DNA from: Marinomonas sp. THO17
GTDB lineage: Bacteria; Pseudomonadota; Gammaproteobacteria; Pseudomonadales; Marinomonadaceae
Length of the DNA stretch: 64,000 bases
Assembly (NCBI RefSeq): GCF_040436405.1
Contig: NZ_AP031575.1
Location: 1,120,501 to 1,184,500 of the forward strand
Reading direction: 5' to 3'
The notes under the pieces were generated by a model that had not been told where the DNA came from, ran no database searches, and was given only the letters and a program-made list of their open reading frames with translations. Made by a program: the position numbers and the translations under genes. Below, piece by piece: positions 56,073-64,000 of the stretch (within the stretch, counting starts at the first letter, position 1; each line of letters begins with the position of its first letter).

Positions 56073-56960
56073 TGGGATTTGTTTTGCCCGATATTTTGTG
56101 AGTTTCTTCTGAATGGTTTTGGTCGGGGAGGTTTTTTAATCTCTGCCCGAGGGAGCTTTTGCTTCCTCTAAATGGCTTTGGTTGGGGGCTATATTACCTC
56201 TGCCCGAGGGAGTTTCGAGTTCCTCGGATTGGCTTTGGTTGGGGGGCTTTTTTTAATCTCTGCCCAAGGGAACTTTTGCTTCCTCTGAATGGCTTTGGTT
56301 GGGGAGCATTTTTCCGCCTTTTAATTCTGGGAAAGGCTAGGCGGGTAACTTTTGCCAATCGATGCAACACTCTCTTTCAATAGGAACGCAAAAAATCTTT
56401 TGGGTCCTTTCGCGCATTCCATTACTGCATTAAAAAGCGCGTCGAGCATTTTTTGCTGACAGGCTCGTTGCCTCTTTTTACGTTTAAAAGTGTTTCACAT
56501 CTGATGAAATCTTATGTTCCTTTCCCTTTTTAAATACAACTTTAGCTTACAATAAAAGTTGTATTTTGGTTTTCTATAGAGCAAGTCTAATGTTTAATCT
56601 GCCTGAGGGTTCTTGGTTTTCCTCTGGTTGGCTCTGGTTGGGGGCTATATTACCTCTGCCCGAGGGAGTTTCGAGTTCCTCGGATTGGCTTTGGTTGGGG
56701 AGCTTTTTTCCGCTTATAAATTCTGGGAAAGGCTAAGCGGGTAACTTCTTATTTGAATTTAAGAGTAGCGCCACAAAGCTCACTTTCTAAAGGTAAGCAA
56801 AAGGTCGCTTTCATCCTTTCGCGCAATCCATTACTGCATTAAAAAGCGTGTCGAGAGTTGCCTCAAGAAGCTCATTATCTCTTTTTACGTTTAAAAGCGT
56901 TTCACATCTGACAAAATCTCATGTTCCCTCCCCCTTTTCTTTAAGAGGAAAGCTAGGATG
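56073..56960. repeat. Right flanking complex repeat block
   Basis: Opens like the left block with TTTTGCCCGATATTTTGTGAG, followed by about four to five ~60-base units (CTCTGCCCGAGGGA...TTCCTC..ATGGCTTTGG) to 56320, two long units (from about 56291 and 56686) and two further short units near 56610-56700. CCGCC...GGCGGG is interrupted here by TTTTAATTCTGGGAAAGGCT. ACAACTTT/AAAGTTGT at 56536-56562 matches the hairpin at 48785-48811. Reading frames across it (GFGWGAFF repeats) are by-products. Confidence 0.85.
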
Positions 56961-57219
56961 AGGGGGATTCCAGTATTCTCAAGAAAATGATTTCCGACTG
57001 GCGAAGTACAAAACACTGTTCTAGATTGAATCCAATATAGGAATCATTAAGGTCTGAGTGATTGGAAAGGGTGATAGGAAAGGACAAAGGCAATCAGTGC
57101 ACTTTAAATAGCAATAAATGGCGGCCAAGCGCTTCTTGTTAGGTATTGATTTTGCTAATAAAAATTGGCTTGCCAACAGAAGAGAGATTGGATGAGAACG
57201 AGTCGTCGGGAAGGCTTAT
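56961..57219. other. Region between the right repeat block and the AraC gene
   Basis: No gene or repeat is recognised. It contains short reading frames only and should include the promoter of the AraC-family gene. Confidence 0.3.
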
Positions 57220-58047
57220 ATGTTGGACATCAGTTCTAAAATATTTTTAGATTATAATCCGCTTCAAGGAAAAGTCGCTGATGGTCGCATTTTTAAAACC
57301 CAGCAACCATCCGTTGCCATGACCCCTTGGGTGCAATCCTATTGGCAGCTCACGGTGCCCAAAGGCCTGTTTCACTACCACAGTGTGCCGGACAATTGTG
57401 TTGATTGGATTATCAATCTGGATTGCTTCGAAGATAATTTTCTTATTCCGCCATTTCTGTCATCGACTGTGTTTCACATTGATGGCCCAGGGTCGTTTTT
57501 TGCTATACGTTTTCGAGTTCTAGGTCATAAAAGCTTAATTTCTGTACCTTTAGGGGAATGGGGTGAGCTGGGTATGATAAAGGCAGAAGATGTATTACCT
57601 AGGGAGGTCCTTTATTCTGTATTTGACACCATTCATAGGGCAGAACATTTTGATAAGCGCTGTCGTAATTTGTCGGCTTTGTTGCTCTCGGTCATCAAGC
57701 TGCCAGAGATAGATCCGCGCCTAGGGAATTTTATTCGCTTCTGTTATGAAAATATCGGCTCTCATCTTGATTTGTCAGATGGCCAAAGCTCTGAATTCGG
57801 TGTGTCTGCTCGTCAGCTTAGACGCTTGGCCAAACAGCATGTTGGCTTATCTCCGAAAGATTTTTACCAAGTAATAAGGTTTCAAAACACCCTCAAAACC
57901 ATGAAGGCATGGCCACAGAATAAAGCTTATTTGGATCATTACTACGACCAGCCTCACTTTGCACGCGAATTTAAACGCCTGTCTGGTGTCACGCCGACAC
58001 AATTCAGAAATATGTCCGTTTTGTACAATCACGACTCTTATGAATGA
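57220..58047 (+). CDS. AraC-family transcriptional regulator
   Basis: A 275-residue regulator. The N-terminal domain (VQSYWQLTVPKGLFHYHSVPDNCVDWI...FAIRFRV) is the DUF6597 type found in AraC proteins; the C-terminal DNA-binding domain has FGVSARQLRRLAKQHVGLSPKDFYQVIRFQNTLK and YYDQPHFAREFKRLSGVTPTQFR. It precedes two VOC-family genes and may control them. Confidence 0.9.
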   Translation: MLDISSKIFLDYNPLQGKVADGRIFKTQQPSVAMTPWVQSYWQLTVPKGLFHYHSVPDNCVDWIINLDCFEDNFLIPPFLSSTVFHIDGPGSFFAIRFRVLGHKSLISVPLGEWGELGMIKAEDVLPREVLYSVFDTIHRAEHFDKRCRNLSALLLSVIKLPEIDPRLGNFIRFCYENIGSHLDLSDGQSSEFGVSARQLRRLAKQHVGLSPKDFYQVIRFQNTLKTMKAWPQNKAYLDHYYDQPHFAREFKRLSGVTPTQFRNMSVLYNHDSYE

Positions 58048-58089
58048 AAAATAATGCGATTCCAGCAATGAATAATAGGAGCTAATAAG

Positions 58090-58488
58090 ATGATTAACAT
58101 TGACGCCATGTTTCCTGTGATGGTGACAGCAAATTTGGAAGCGGTGAAAGCATTCTATGAATCTGTGTTTGGCTTTCATGCCGTATTTTACGACCCTGAT
58201 TTTTACTTGCATTTGGTATCGGCCAATTCTGGTGTTCAGCTCGGTTTCTTGATGCCAGAGCTTGCCAGTCAGCCTGACTTTCTTCGACCATTAATGTCGG
58301 CCGATGGCTATGTGATATCGTTAGAAGTTAAGGATGCCGCTCACGCCTATGCGCAAGCTCAAAAAATGAGTTTGACGATTGCGATGGCACTCAAAGAAGA
58401 AACCTGGGGACAAGTGCATTTTATGCTTCAAGACCCAGCAGGTTTTCGAATCGATCTGGTCCAACATATAGAGGTTTCTGACCACTAG
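58090..58488 (+). CDS. VOC-family (glyoxalase/bleomycin-resistance fold) protein
   Basis: A 132-residue protein of paired beta-alpha-beta-beta-beta units: FPVMVTANLEAVKAFYESVFGF at the start and VHFMLQDPAGFRIDLVQHI at the end, typical VOC motifs. Metal ligands are not complete enough to assign glyoxalase activity. Preceded by AGGAGC and followed by another VOC gene after 28 bases. Confidence 0.85.
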   Translation: MINIDAMFPVMVTANLEAVKAFYESVFGFHAVFYDPDFYLHLVSANSGVQLGFLMPELASQPDFLRPLMSADGYVISLEVKDAAHAYAQAQKMSLTIAMALKEETWGQVHFMLQDPAGFRIDLVQHIEVSDH

Positions 58489-58516
58489 TCACAACACTCT
58501 GTAATCGGAGAAAATT

Positions 58517-58888
58517 ATGCAGCTTGGATGTTTCTCAGTCAGTTTAGCCGTTAATGATTTAGACAAATCGAAAGATTTTTATGAAAAATTAGGCTTTGAG
58601 GTTTTTGCAGGTGATCCATCCCATGGATTTTTGATCATGAAGAATGGAGACACAAATATTGGGTTATTTCAGGGTATGTTTGAAAATAATATACTGACCT
58701 TTAATCCTGGTTGGGATCAAAATGCCAAGTCGGTTTCATCATTCGATGACGTTCGAGCGCTTCATAAAAAGCTTCAGTCTGAAGGAATAGAGATCATTCA
58801 AGACGCCATCACAGGAGAGCAAGGACCTGCCAGTTTTTCGGTCATTGACCCTGATGGTAATCAAATACTTATAGATCAACATGTTTAA
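58517..58888 (+). CDS. VOC-family protein
   Basis: A 123-residue VOC protein: FSVSLAVNDLDKSKDFYEKLGF and SFSVIDPDGNQILIDQHV. It carries the acidic DPDGN end motif. Ribosome site GGAG seven bases upstream of the ATG. Possibly an operon with the previous VOC gene and the AraC regulator. Confidence 0.87.
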   Translation: MQLGCFSVSLAVNDLDKSKDFYEKLGFEVFAGDPSHGFLIMKNGDTNIGLFQGMFENNILTFNPGWDQNAKSVSSFDDVRALHKKLQSEGIEIIQDAITGEQGPASFSVIDPDGNQILIDQHV

Positions 58889-58929
58889 GAAGACCAACAC
58901 TCTTGCACAGGATTCATTAGATTATTAGG

Positions 58930-58963
58930 GGCAAAGTAAAATTAAATACCATTTTGCTTTGCC
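58930..58963. repeat. GGCAAAGTAAAAT palindrome (second RAYT-like copy)
   Basis: GGCAAAGTAAAAT and ATTTTGCTTTGCC pair over 13 bases with one mismatch and an eight-base loop. It is placed just after the VOC genes and shares the AAAGTAAAATTAAAT theme of 53475-53521. Confidence 0.6.
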
Positions 58964-59006
58964 GTCTTTTATCTTAAATATAAGTTTATGAAAACAGGGT
59001 GATGAT

Positions 59007-59336
59007 ATGCCTATAGCAAATTGTTTGGTCTCTTCTAAGTGTCAACCTGGCAACACAAATTTGATCGATTTGTGGGCGAATGCATCCGGGCAATCATCAG
59101 AACAGATGACCGTTACCATCAGTCATTACGATCAACAATTTGGTCATGACTATGAGGTGATCGTGAATCTGTATTTACCTTCCCTATGGTCAAAAAACAC
59201 TATTTCTCTTTTACAAACGGGCTTATCAAAAGCCCTATCAGAACACTTTAGCTTGCCCATTGAACAGGTTTTCATCATGACAAGCCTAATTGATTCGGGT
59301 TTTGTTGTAGAATCCGGAGAAGCAGTTAACTGGTAA
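59007..59336 (+). CDS. Tautomerase-like small protein
   Basis: A 109-residue protein starting MPIANCLV, so removal of Met would leave Pro-1, the catalytic residue of tautomerase-superfamily enzymes. The later half (EVIVNLYLPSLWSKNTISLLQTGLSKAL...VFIMTSLIDSGFVVESGE) has the beta-alpha-beta layout of that fold. Sequence identity to named families is not apparent. GTGATGAT precedes the ATG. Function not assigned. Confidence 0.55.
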   Translation: MPIANCLVSSKCQPGNTNLIDLWANASGQSSEQMTVTISHYDQQFGHDYEVIVNLYLPSLWSKNTISLLQTGLSKALSEHFSLPIEQVFIMTSLIDSGFVVESGEAVNW

Positions 59337-59622
59337 AAAACTAGCTGGTAAAGAAAGCTTATGGGCTATCTGCGGCCCTAAAACCTGCCAACTCCTTCAC
59401 TTCATCTCATCGTTTCAAACATTGGCACCCTTGCATTTTCTCTCACTAGCCAAATAAGAATTATCAACTACACTCAATGACTATGGCCTAATAAAAATAA
59501 CAAGGTATCGGTCAAGGTAATTGCCTAACTACAGTAAGATACCTGCAAAAGACGTTACCAGACCTTAACCGCATTTTTTGTGCGTCTTTTCGATATAACA
59601 CAGACATGGTTATGGAGGATTT

Positions 59623-60897
59623 ATGTTTTGGCCCCATCATAAGATACCCCATCTCCCCCCTTTGTTGACTCAAAAATGGGATGAAATATACACCCCCAGC
59701 CAGCTCATTCGCAGCATGTTTATTCTATTGTGCATCTTGGGCAGTGCTATTCTGATTTTTTCCGCCCTCACCATTTACTGGGTTTCAAAAGCCTACATTC
59801 TTGATCGAGCCGAAGCGGAAGCCATTAGCATCAGCCAATCTTTTACCAACAATCATTATGAATTGGTACTCGCCAGTGAGAATGCCAATATTGATATTAG
59901 TAACATGGCAGAGGACAAATTAGACACAGCCTTTCGCCAGACATTAGCGCCTTTTCATATGATCAAGGTGAAGGTCTTCACACCGGATAGAACCATTGCC
60001 TACAGTACGGATAAAAGCATTATCGGCACCACAAATATTGGCAATGATTCCCTTGAAAAAGCGCTACTAGGGGAAGATGTTTCTAAGATGTACACTAAAA
60101 ACAGCGAAATGGATTTACGCTTTGAACAACATTTTGATATTGACGTGGTGGCGACTTACACACCCGTTTTTAATCAAGCAGGACAGATCGCTGGTGCCTT
60201 CGAAATCTACCAAGATGTGACTCGCTTTCGCGATGACATGAACACGGCCATCCTTACTGGCACTTTGATTGTGCTGACCAATCTATTGATTATTTTTTTC
60301 ATCGCCTATCGATTTATGAGACTGCCACTGTCTGCCCTAAAAGTAGCCCATAAAAAGTTACAGAGGATGGCAACAAAAGACAGTTTAACGCAGATAGATA
60401 ATCGCTCTCAGGCATTGTCTTTTTTTGATAAGGAAATATACCGTTTGAATCAGTTTGGCGGCAAACTCAGCATTATTTTAATGGATTTAGATAAGTTTAA
60501 ATTAATCAATGATACCTATGGACACCCCGCGGGGGATGAAGTGATCAAGCAATGCGCAAAAGCCATTCGCGCTTGCCTTCGCCAAGGAGACTGTGTGGGC
60601 CGCTATGGGGGCGAAGAATTTATCATCATATTACCCCACGCGAATGAACAGCAAGCCTTTAATGTGGCTGAACGAATCCGTAACGTCATCAAAAACCTAA
60701 AGATAGTGTACGATGGAAAAACCATTCCGGTTTCCATCAGTGCAGGCATCACTGAAGTGCTCTCAACAGAAGAAAACACAGATGAGGTTATAAACACGGA
60801 TGACCTTATTAAAGAGGCGGATCAAGCGCTTTACGATGCCAAAGCGAAAGGGCGTAATTGCAGTATTTGCGCATCCCAGTTTGCCATGGCCAAATAA
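59623..60897 (+). CDS. Membrane diguanylate cyclase (GGDEF)
   Basis: A 424-residue protein with TM1 (about 30-52), a periplasmic Cache-like domain (to about 200), TM2 (about 205-228) and a GGDEF domain from about 245: LIDNRSQ-like start, MDLDKFKLINDTYGHPAGDEVI and the active-site GGEEF in GRYGGEEFIIILP. It makes cyclic-di-GMP. No inhibitory RxxD is seen just before the GGEEF (the position reads QGDC). Ligand unknown. A 17-base tandem repeat runs over its stop. Confidence 0.9.
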   Translation: MFWPHHKIPHLPPLLTQKWDEIYTPSQLIRSMFILLCILGSAILIFSALTIYWVSKAYILDRAEAEAISISQSFTNNHYELVLASENANIDISNMAEDKLDTAFRQTLAPFHMIKVKVFTPDRTIAYSTDKSIIGTTNIGNDSLEKALLGEDVSKMYTKNSEMDLRFEQHFDIDVVATYTPVFNQAGQIAGAFEIYQDVTRFRDDMNTAILTGTLIVLTNLLIIFFIAYRFMRLPLSALKVAHKKLQRMATKDSLTQIDNRSQALSFFDKEIYRLNQFGGKLSIILMDLDKFKLINDTYGHPAGDEVIKQCAKAIRACLRQGDCVGRYGGEEFIIILPHANEQQAFNVAERIRNVIKNLKIVYDGKTIPVSISAGITEVLSTEENTDEVINTDDLIKEADQALYDAKAKGRNCSICASQFAMAK

Positions 60898-60939
60898 CAG
60901 CAATAGCCAAATAACAGCAATGGTCAAATAACAGCAATA
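60889..60939 (+). repeat. Three 17-base tandem repeats across the GGDEF stop codon
   Basis: GCCAAATAACAGCAATA repeated three times with minor changes (60889-60905, 60906-60922, 60923-60939). Each unit carries an in-frame TAA for its own phase; the gene ends in the first unit. Confidence 0.85.
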
Positions 60940-60976
60940 AACAAGTTACCAGCTATGGCTGGACGATTTTCACAAG

Positions 60977-61003
60977 AACACCGCAGTTTGGCCCTGCGGT
61001 GTT
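60977..61003 (+). terminator. Terminator after the GGDEF gene
   Basis: AACACCGCAG / CTGCGGTGTT perfect ten-base stem, seven-base loop, followed by GGTTATTTATT. Confidence 0.75.
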
Positions 61004-61031
61004 GGTTATTTATTGCATCCTAGGGCTCTGT

Positions 61032-61199
61032 CTACTGAGTTATTTTCGCCACTATTTTTCTGACCAAAGGTGCGACAATGGCAACCGTGGGGAAAGCAAT
61101 TGGCCATGTGGTGATACAAGTTCTCAACCACTGTTGAGCAAAACCTGTGTGAATGCCTTGTGACTTTGATAAGTCGAAATCAAAGTAAAATGTCTTTCC
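61032..61199 (-). pseudogene. Remnant of a DUF2798 gene
   Basis: A minus-strand reading frame ending at 61032 codes for GIHTGFAQQWLRTCITTWPIAFPTVAIVAPLVRKIVAKITQ in one piece, which matches the second half of DUF2798 membrane proteins (W...WPxAFPxxxxVAPLVR). The frame has no start: a TGA lies about 56 codons upstream and the first transmembrane half is missing. It fills the middle of the 544-base gap 60898-61441. Confidence 0.7.
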
Positions 61200-61441
61200 A
61201 TATCAATCCTCCCTAGTGGCAAATAATGTCTCTCATCATATTGGCAATATTCTTCCCTCTCTTCTAAGCTGAATTGATGAGCTCTTCCGAGTTCGTATCA
61301 TGGATTCCAATAATAATCACCGTCACTTTTTCGTTATTTTTTTTAATACTGCCAGAGTTCACACGACTCAATGTGAAGAGACGTTTTGTCTGATTTCGGC
61401 TTTTAATCTTATCCATCACTCTGCTTCTTAAGGAGAAATCT

Positions 61442-62368
61442 ATGAAACGATTCTTCATTTTTATATCCTTAATAGGGCTTGTAGGCTGTGCTCCATTAAA
61501 ACAAGAGGTTGTATTATTTCCTGATGAGTATGCCCCATCCACACATGAGGTAGTGGACTTCAATAAACCCAGTGATCGACCGAGATTTCTCAGTTGCAAC
61601 TACGAACATTATGCAGATGCTTACAGTAATCAGGTGCCAGATAATAAAAACCACAATAAAGCCGCCGTAGCCGCTTATAAATTCGCTTTAATGGCTAGCA
61701 ATAGTTATCACGATAATGCTTTTTTTACGATTAAAGATTGGCACTATGTTAAGCACTATCGTGGTAAAGAAGGAAGCCATCAAGAAATAGAGTTTCAAGC
61801 CGACATCTGGGAATACAGACAGCAAGATCAAGTTGAGAAAATTGCCATTGTGTTTCGTGGTACAGATGGAAAAGGTGATTGGGATGCTAATTTAAAGCTG
61901 GCTACGGAACACTCTGGCCGGATGCCAGCCCAATATCAAATCGCAAAGACATTATACAATCAGCTTAAATCCCGTGATGAGTATAAGCAGGCAAGGGTTT
62001 ATTTAGTAGGACATTCTTTAGGCGGCAGTCTTGCTTATCATGTGTCTTGGTATCATGAGAATGTGCTTGCATTTACCTTTAACGCTTCAGAAAGAAAATG
62101 GGTATCTGGTAAGGCGACAAAAGCGACACGATATGTTCTAAGAGAAAATGACGAAATACTGACCAGAATAAAGTTTATTCGCTATTTTTCGCCATTAGCA
62201 CCTGATACGGTCACAGCTGAAGAGTACGATTTTTCTTTAGGAAATAGTATTCGACAACACAATATGTACAACTTCGCCAGAGGCCTGTTGCTCCTAGCAG
62301 CAGCGAATGGTGATTCAGACGCAAAAGCCATTCTAAACGATAACCTCATGTGTGAACTGGCTTTGTGA
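61442..62368 (+). CDS. Lipase class 3-like lipoprotein
   Basis: A 308-residue protein with a lipoprotein signal (lipobox LVGC, cleavage before Cys-17) and a lipase-class-3 core: IAIVFRGTDGKGDWDANL (oxyanion side) and the nucleophile elbow GHSLGGSLAYH. Catalytic Asp and His are expected in the LAPDTVT / IRQHNMYNFARG region. The envelope-anchored esterase role is inferred from family and lipobox. Confidence 0.85.
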   Translation: MKRFFIFISLIGLVGCAPLKQEVVLFPDEYAPSTHEVVDFNKPSDRPRFLSCNYEHYADAYSNQVPDNKNHNKAAVAAYKFALMASNSYHDNAFFTIKDWHYVKHYRGKEGSHQEIEFQADIWEYRQQDQVEKIAIVFRGTDGKGDWDANLKLATEHSGRMPAQYQIAKTLYNQLKSRDEYKQARVYLVGHSLGGSLAYHVSWYHENVLAFTFNASERKWVSGKATKATRYVLRENDEILTRIKFIRYFSPLAPDTVTAEEYDFSLGNSIRQHNMYNFARGLLLLAAANGDSDAKAILNDNLMCELAL

Positions 62369-62491
62369 ATCGTGTTGGTATTAACAAAATTTTTCAAACT
62401 TACCTTTATGATAGTACTTACTTTAAGTAAGCAAATGATATTATGATCATGCTTTGAACGATAAAAAAAATTATTCAGTTTGGAGTAAAGT

Positions 62492-63127
62492 ATGAAAATT
62501 GCCATTTTGGGTGCTACAGGTTTTGTTGGCCGAGCAGTATTACAACAAGCTATCGAAGAAGGCTATGATGTAAAAGTCCTAGTGAGAAACCCTGCAAAAT
62601 TAGCTATCTCAAGTGACAAAATAAAAGTCATACAAGGCAGTTTAGAAGACAAAGAGAAAGTAGAGGAAACACTGGCTGGTTGCAGTGCCGTTGTTAATGC
62701 AGCTGGCGGTGTGAAAGGCTCGGATCAATATGAAGCCTTCATCAAAATTACAGGGATTTTAGTGAACGCCATGAAGCGCGTTGGCATCAAAAAATTAGTC
62801 AGCATTAACGGTACAGGCACCATTTTACCTAATGAATATGTTGGTTTTAAGCGTCGTTTTTTAAGCACCATTGTCGGTATTTTTTTAAAGCACATGAAGG
62901 ATGCGAAGAAAGCGGAAATGCGAATATTATTAAAACAAACAGACATTGACTGGGTAAGTGTCCGCGCCAATTTAATTCTGAAAAAGCCAGCCACAGGAAA
63001 GGTGGTGGCCGACGATCAAAAAATGCCAGGCGGTAAGATTACCCTACCCGATCTCGCCAAATTTATGCTCGATCAAATTGACAATGACCAATGGATTCAT
63101 AAGGCGCCATTTGTTGCCATAGCCTAA
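62492..63127 (+). CDS. NAD(P)-binding NmrA/SDR-like oxidoreductase
   Basis: A 211-residue atypical SDR: Rossmann start KIAILGATGFVGRAVLQQA, then VIQGSLEDKEKVEETLAGCSAVVNAAGG and a GKVVADDQKMPGGKITLPDLAKFMLDQI end typical of NAD(P)H-binding proteins. No catalytic Tyr-Lys pair is visible, as often in this group. Substrate unknown. Ribosome site TGGAG upstream. Confidence 0.83.
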   Translation: MKIAILGATGFVGRAVLQQAIEEGYDVKVLVRNPAKLAISSDKIKVIQGSLEDKEKVEETLAGCSAVVNAAGGVKGSDQYEAFIKITGILVNAMKRVGIKKLVSINGTGTILPNEYVGFKRRFLSTIVGIFLKHMKDAKKAEMRILLKQTDIDWVSVRANLILKKPATGKVVADDQKMPGGKITLPDLAKFMLDQIDNDQWIHKAPFVAIA

Positions 63128-63495
63128 CAAAACTGAACACCAGGGAAGGTACCAGTCCACTGACTAGGGCAACGTGCTCCCGCCCTAATGCCCTACCTCC
63201 ATGTAGATCTCCTTTGGGTCTTTATCAAGATTCAAAACTTGAATATGCTGATATCAGCTTTCGGCGTCTTATGCCAGCAAGTGCATCATAAAATTACTGC
63301 TGTGTTGAGGCTGATAAACATCTTGCAACATAAAGGCACAACTACCCAATGTAAAATAGGCCAGCATGAAAATAAGACACCATTTCAAACCTCATTTTTT
63401 GGGTAAAAAAATCGCCCCTTCAAAATCCTTAGCTGGAACAAAGGCTGTTATTTCGACTAAATTCAAATTTTTCATACTGCCCACTGCCTTATCCA
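63128..63495. other. Intergenic region before the partial kinase gene
   Basis: 368 bases with GGCAACGTGCTCCCGCC and mixed AT-rich stretches. A 72-codon frame at 63188-63406 has no support as a gene. No element was recognised. Confidence 0.25.
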
Positions 63496-64000
63496 TTATT
63501 GAAAATTCCGTGTCGCGAACTGATTCAATTCAGCAACCGATTTGATGACATAGACTTGCTTCTCAGCAGAATAAGCCTCTAATTTGAGACTAAAATCTTG
63601 ATTCCAAAATAACGGACAAAGGCGTAAGGTTTTATAACTTTGCCAACTGCCCTTAAGGATAGAACTGCCCTCAGGCCAACCTTCTGGTGTAACAAACACA
63701 CCTTTGAGCAAGCGTTTGATCACAAACCAATAGCTGGTTGCATAGGCAAGATCCACATAGATCAGGGTGTCTGCAATCTCTAGCCGCTGATAAAAAGCGC
63801 TGATCGGACCAAAACCGTCGATGATCCAAGTATTCGTCGACAAGAGTGCGGCGTGCGCTTGATCAAAGACTTCGCGTGGCACCAAGTCGCCATTAGCTTG
63901 ATAAACCAAGCTATCCAATGGGTGTAAAGGCAAGCCGGTTTGCGCAGCCAAGGCTTTACTTAAGGTGGATTTGCCACTACCAGGCTTGCCAAATACCGCG
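63496..64000 (-). CDS. P-loop kinase (adenylate kinase/topology-modulation type), 5' end beyond the window
   Basis: The frame stays open to the window edge, giving at least 168 residues. The first visible residues AVFGKPGSGKSTLSKALAAQ contain Walker A (GKPGSGKS), so only a few residues are missing. LHPLDSLVYQANGDLV and WIIDGFGPISAFYQRLEIADTLIYVDL are the usual Asp and lid-side motifs of small AAA/adenylate-kinase-like proteins (FlaR group). The true start lies past 64000. Confidence 0.8.
   Translation of the reverse strand, partial: AVFGKPGSGKSTLSKALAAQTGLPLHPLDSLVYQANGDLVPREVFDQAHAALLSTNTWIIDGFGPISAFYQRLEIADTLIYVDLAYATSYWFVIKRLLKGVFVTPEGWPEGSSILKGSWQSYKTLRLCPLFWNQDFSLKLEAYSAEKQVYVIKSVAELNQFATRNFQ

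Noticed and set aside
56100-56330. CRISPR-like regular repeat spacing of about 60 bases
   Set aside because: The whole unit is repeated with drift; there are no unique spacers of constant length and no cas genes.
56159-56383. Reading frame with repeated GFGWGAFF peptides
   Set aside because: It is the translation of the noncoding repeat units, lacks a ribosome site, and is disrupted in the left copy.
61264-61599. Minus-strand frame antisense to the lipase gene start
   Set aside because: It overlaps the lipoprotein signal coding region and has no family features.
63188-63406. 72-codon plus-strand frame
   Set aside because: No ribosome site, no recognisable motif, and isolated position.

Overview
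The window looks like chromosomal DNA of a marine gammaproteobacterium of the Oceanospirillales/Pseudomonadales type, most likely Marinomonas or a close relative. This is inferred from the gyrA-serC-pheA-tyrA/aroA gene order, FabV as enoyl reductase, the YbfE/YeeN/RluA/RdgC/RapA family set, moderate GC content and many chemotaxis and two-component genes. No tRNA, rRNA, phage or CRISPR was found.

Layout. 1-6494 (minus) is the aromatic amino acid/serine block tyrA-aroA, pheA, serC, followed by gyrA. 6838-13221 carries ubiG, a yciK-type SDR, a pitrilysin-type M16 protease, a small secreted protein and fabV. 13390-25860 carries a glycosyltransferase, DUF1289, yeeN, a PlsC-like acyltransferase, a BaeSR-like pair, an auxin-efflux-family carrier, a DctB/DctD-like pair, and a Fur-controlled regulator-flavodoxin unit. 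26144-32807 holds two chemoreceptors, gltX, a NIT-like sensor protein coupled to the second receptor, and xni. 32907-48060 is mostly housekeeping: a DUF4139-like protein, tolC, apeB, prc, ybfE-like, tdk, rdgC, a CDF transporter, rmuC, yigZ, rapA and rluA.

48061-57219 is an accessory island. Both sides carry the same family of complex hairpin-rich repeats (48064-48700 and 56073-56960). Between them lies an array of small cassettes separated by attC-like sites (GCATAAC/CCCTAAC ... GTTRRRY with inverted arms). No integron integrase is present in the window, so the array fits a cluster of attC sites lacking an integrase (CALIN). Cargo: DUF3144, a convergent SinI-like endonuclease/C5 methyltransferase pair, an Imm33-like protein, an NTF2/SnoaL-like protein, a RelE/ParE-DinJ-type toxin-antitoxin pair, DUF2867, a cupin, a DUF1851 protein and HigBA.

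57220-64000 returns to ordinary accessory genes: an AraC regulator with two VOC proteins, a tautomerase-like protein, a GGDEF cyclase, a decayed DUF2798 gene, a lipoprotein lipase, an NAD(P)-binding oxidoreductase, and a P-loop kinase running off the end.

The points most worth a second look are the integrase-less cassette island with its flanking repeats, the EPSP-synthase half of TyrA-AroA that has lost its signature active-site motifs, the translationally coupled NIT-protein/MCP pair, the palindrome overlapping the methyltransferase promoter, and the large palindromes after the Fur-regulated flavodoxin gene.
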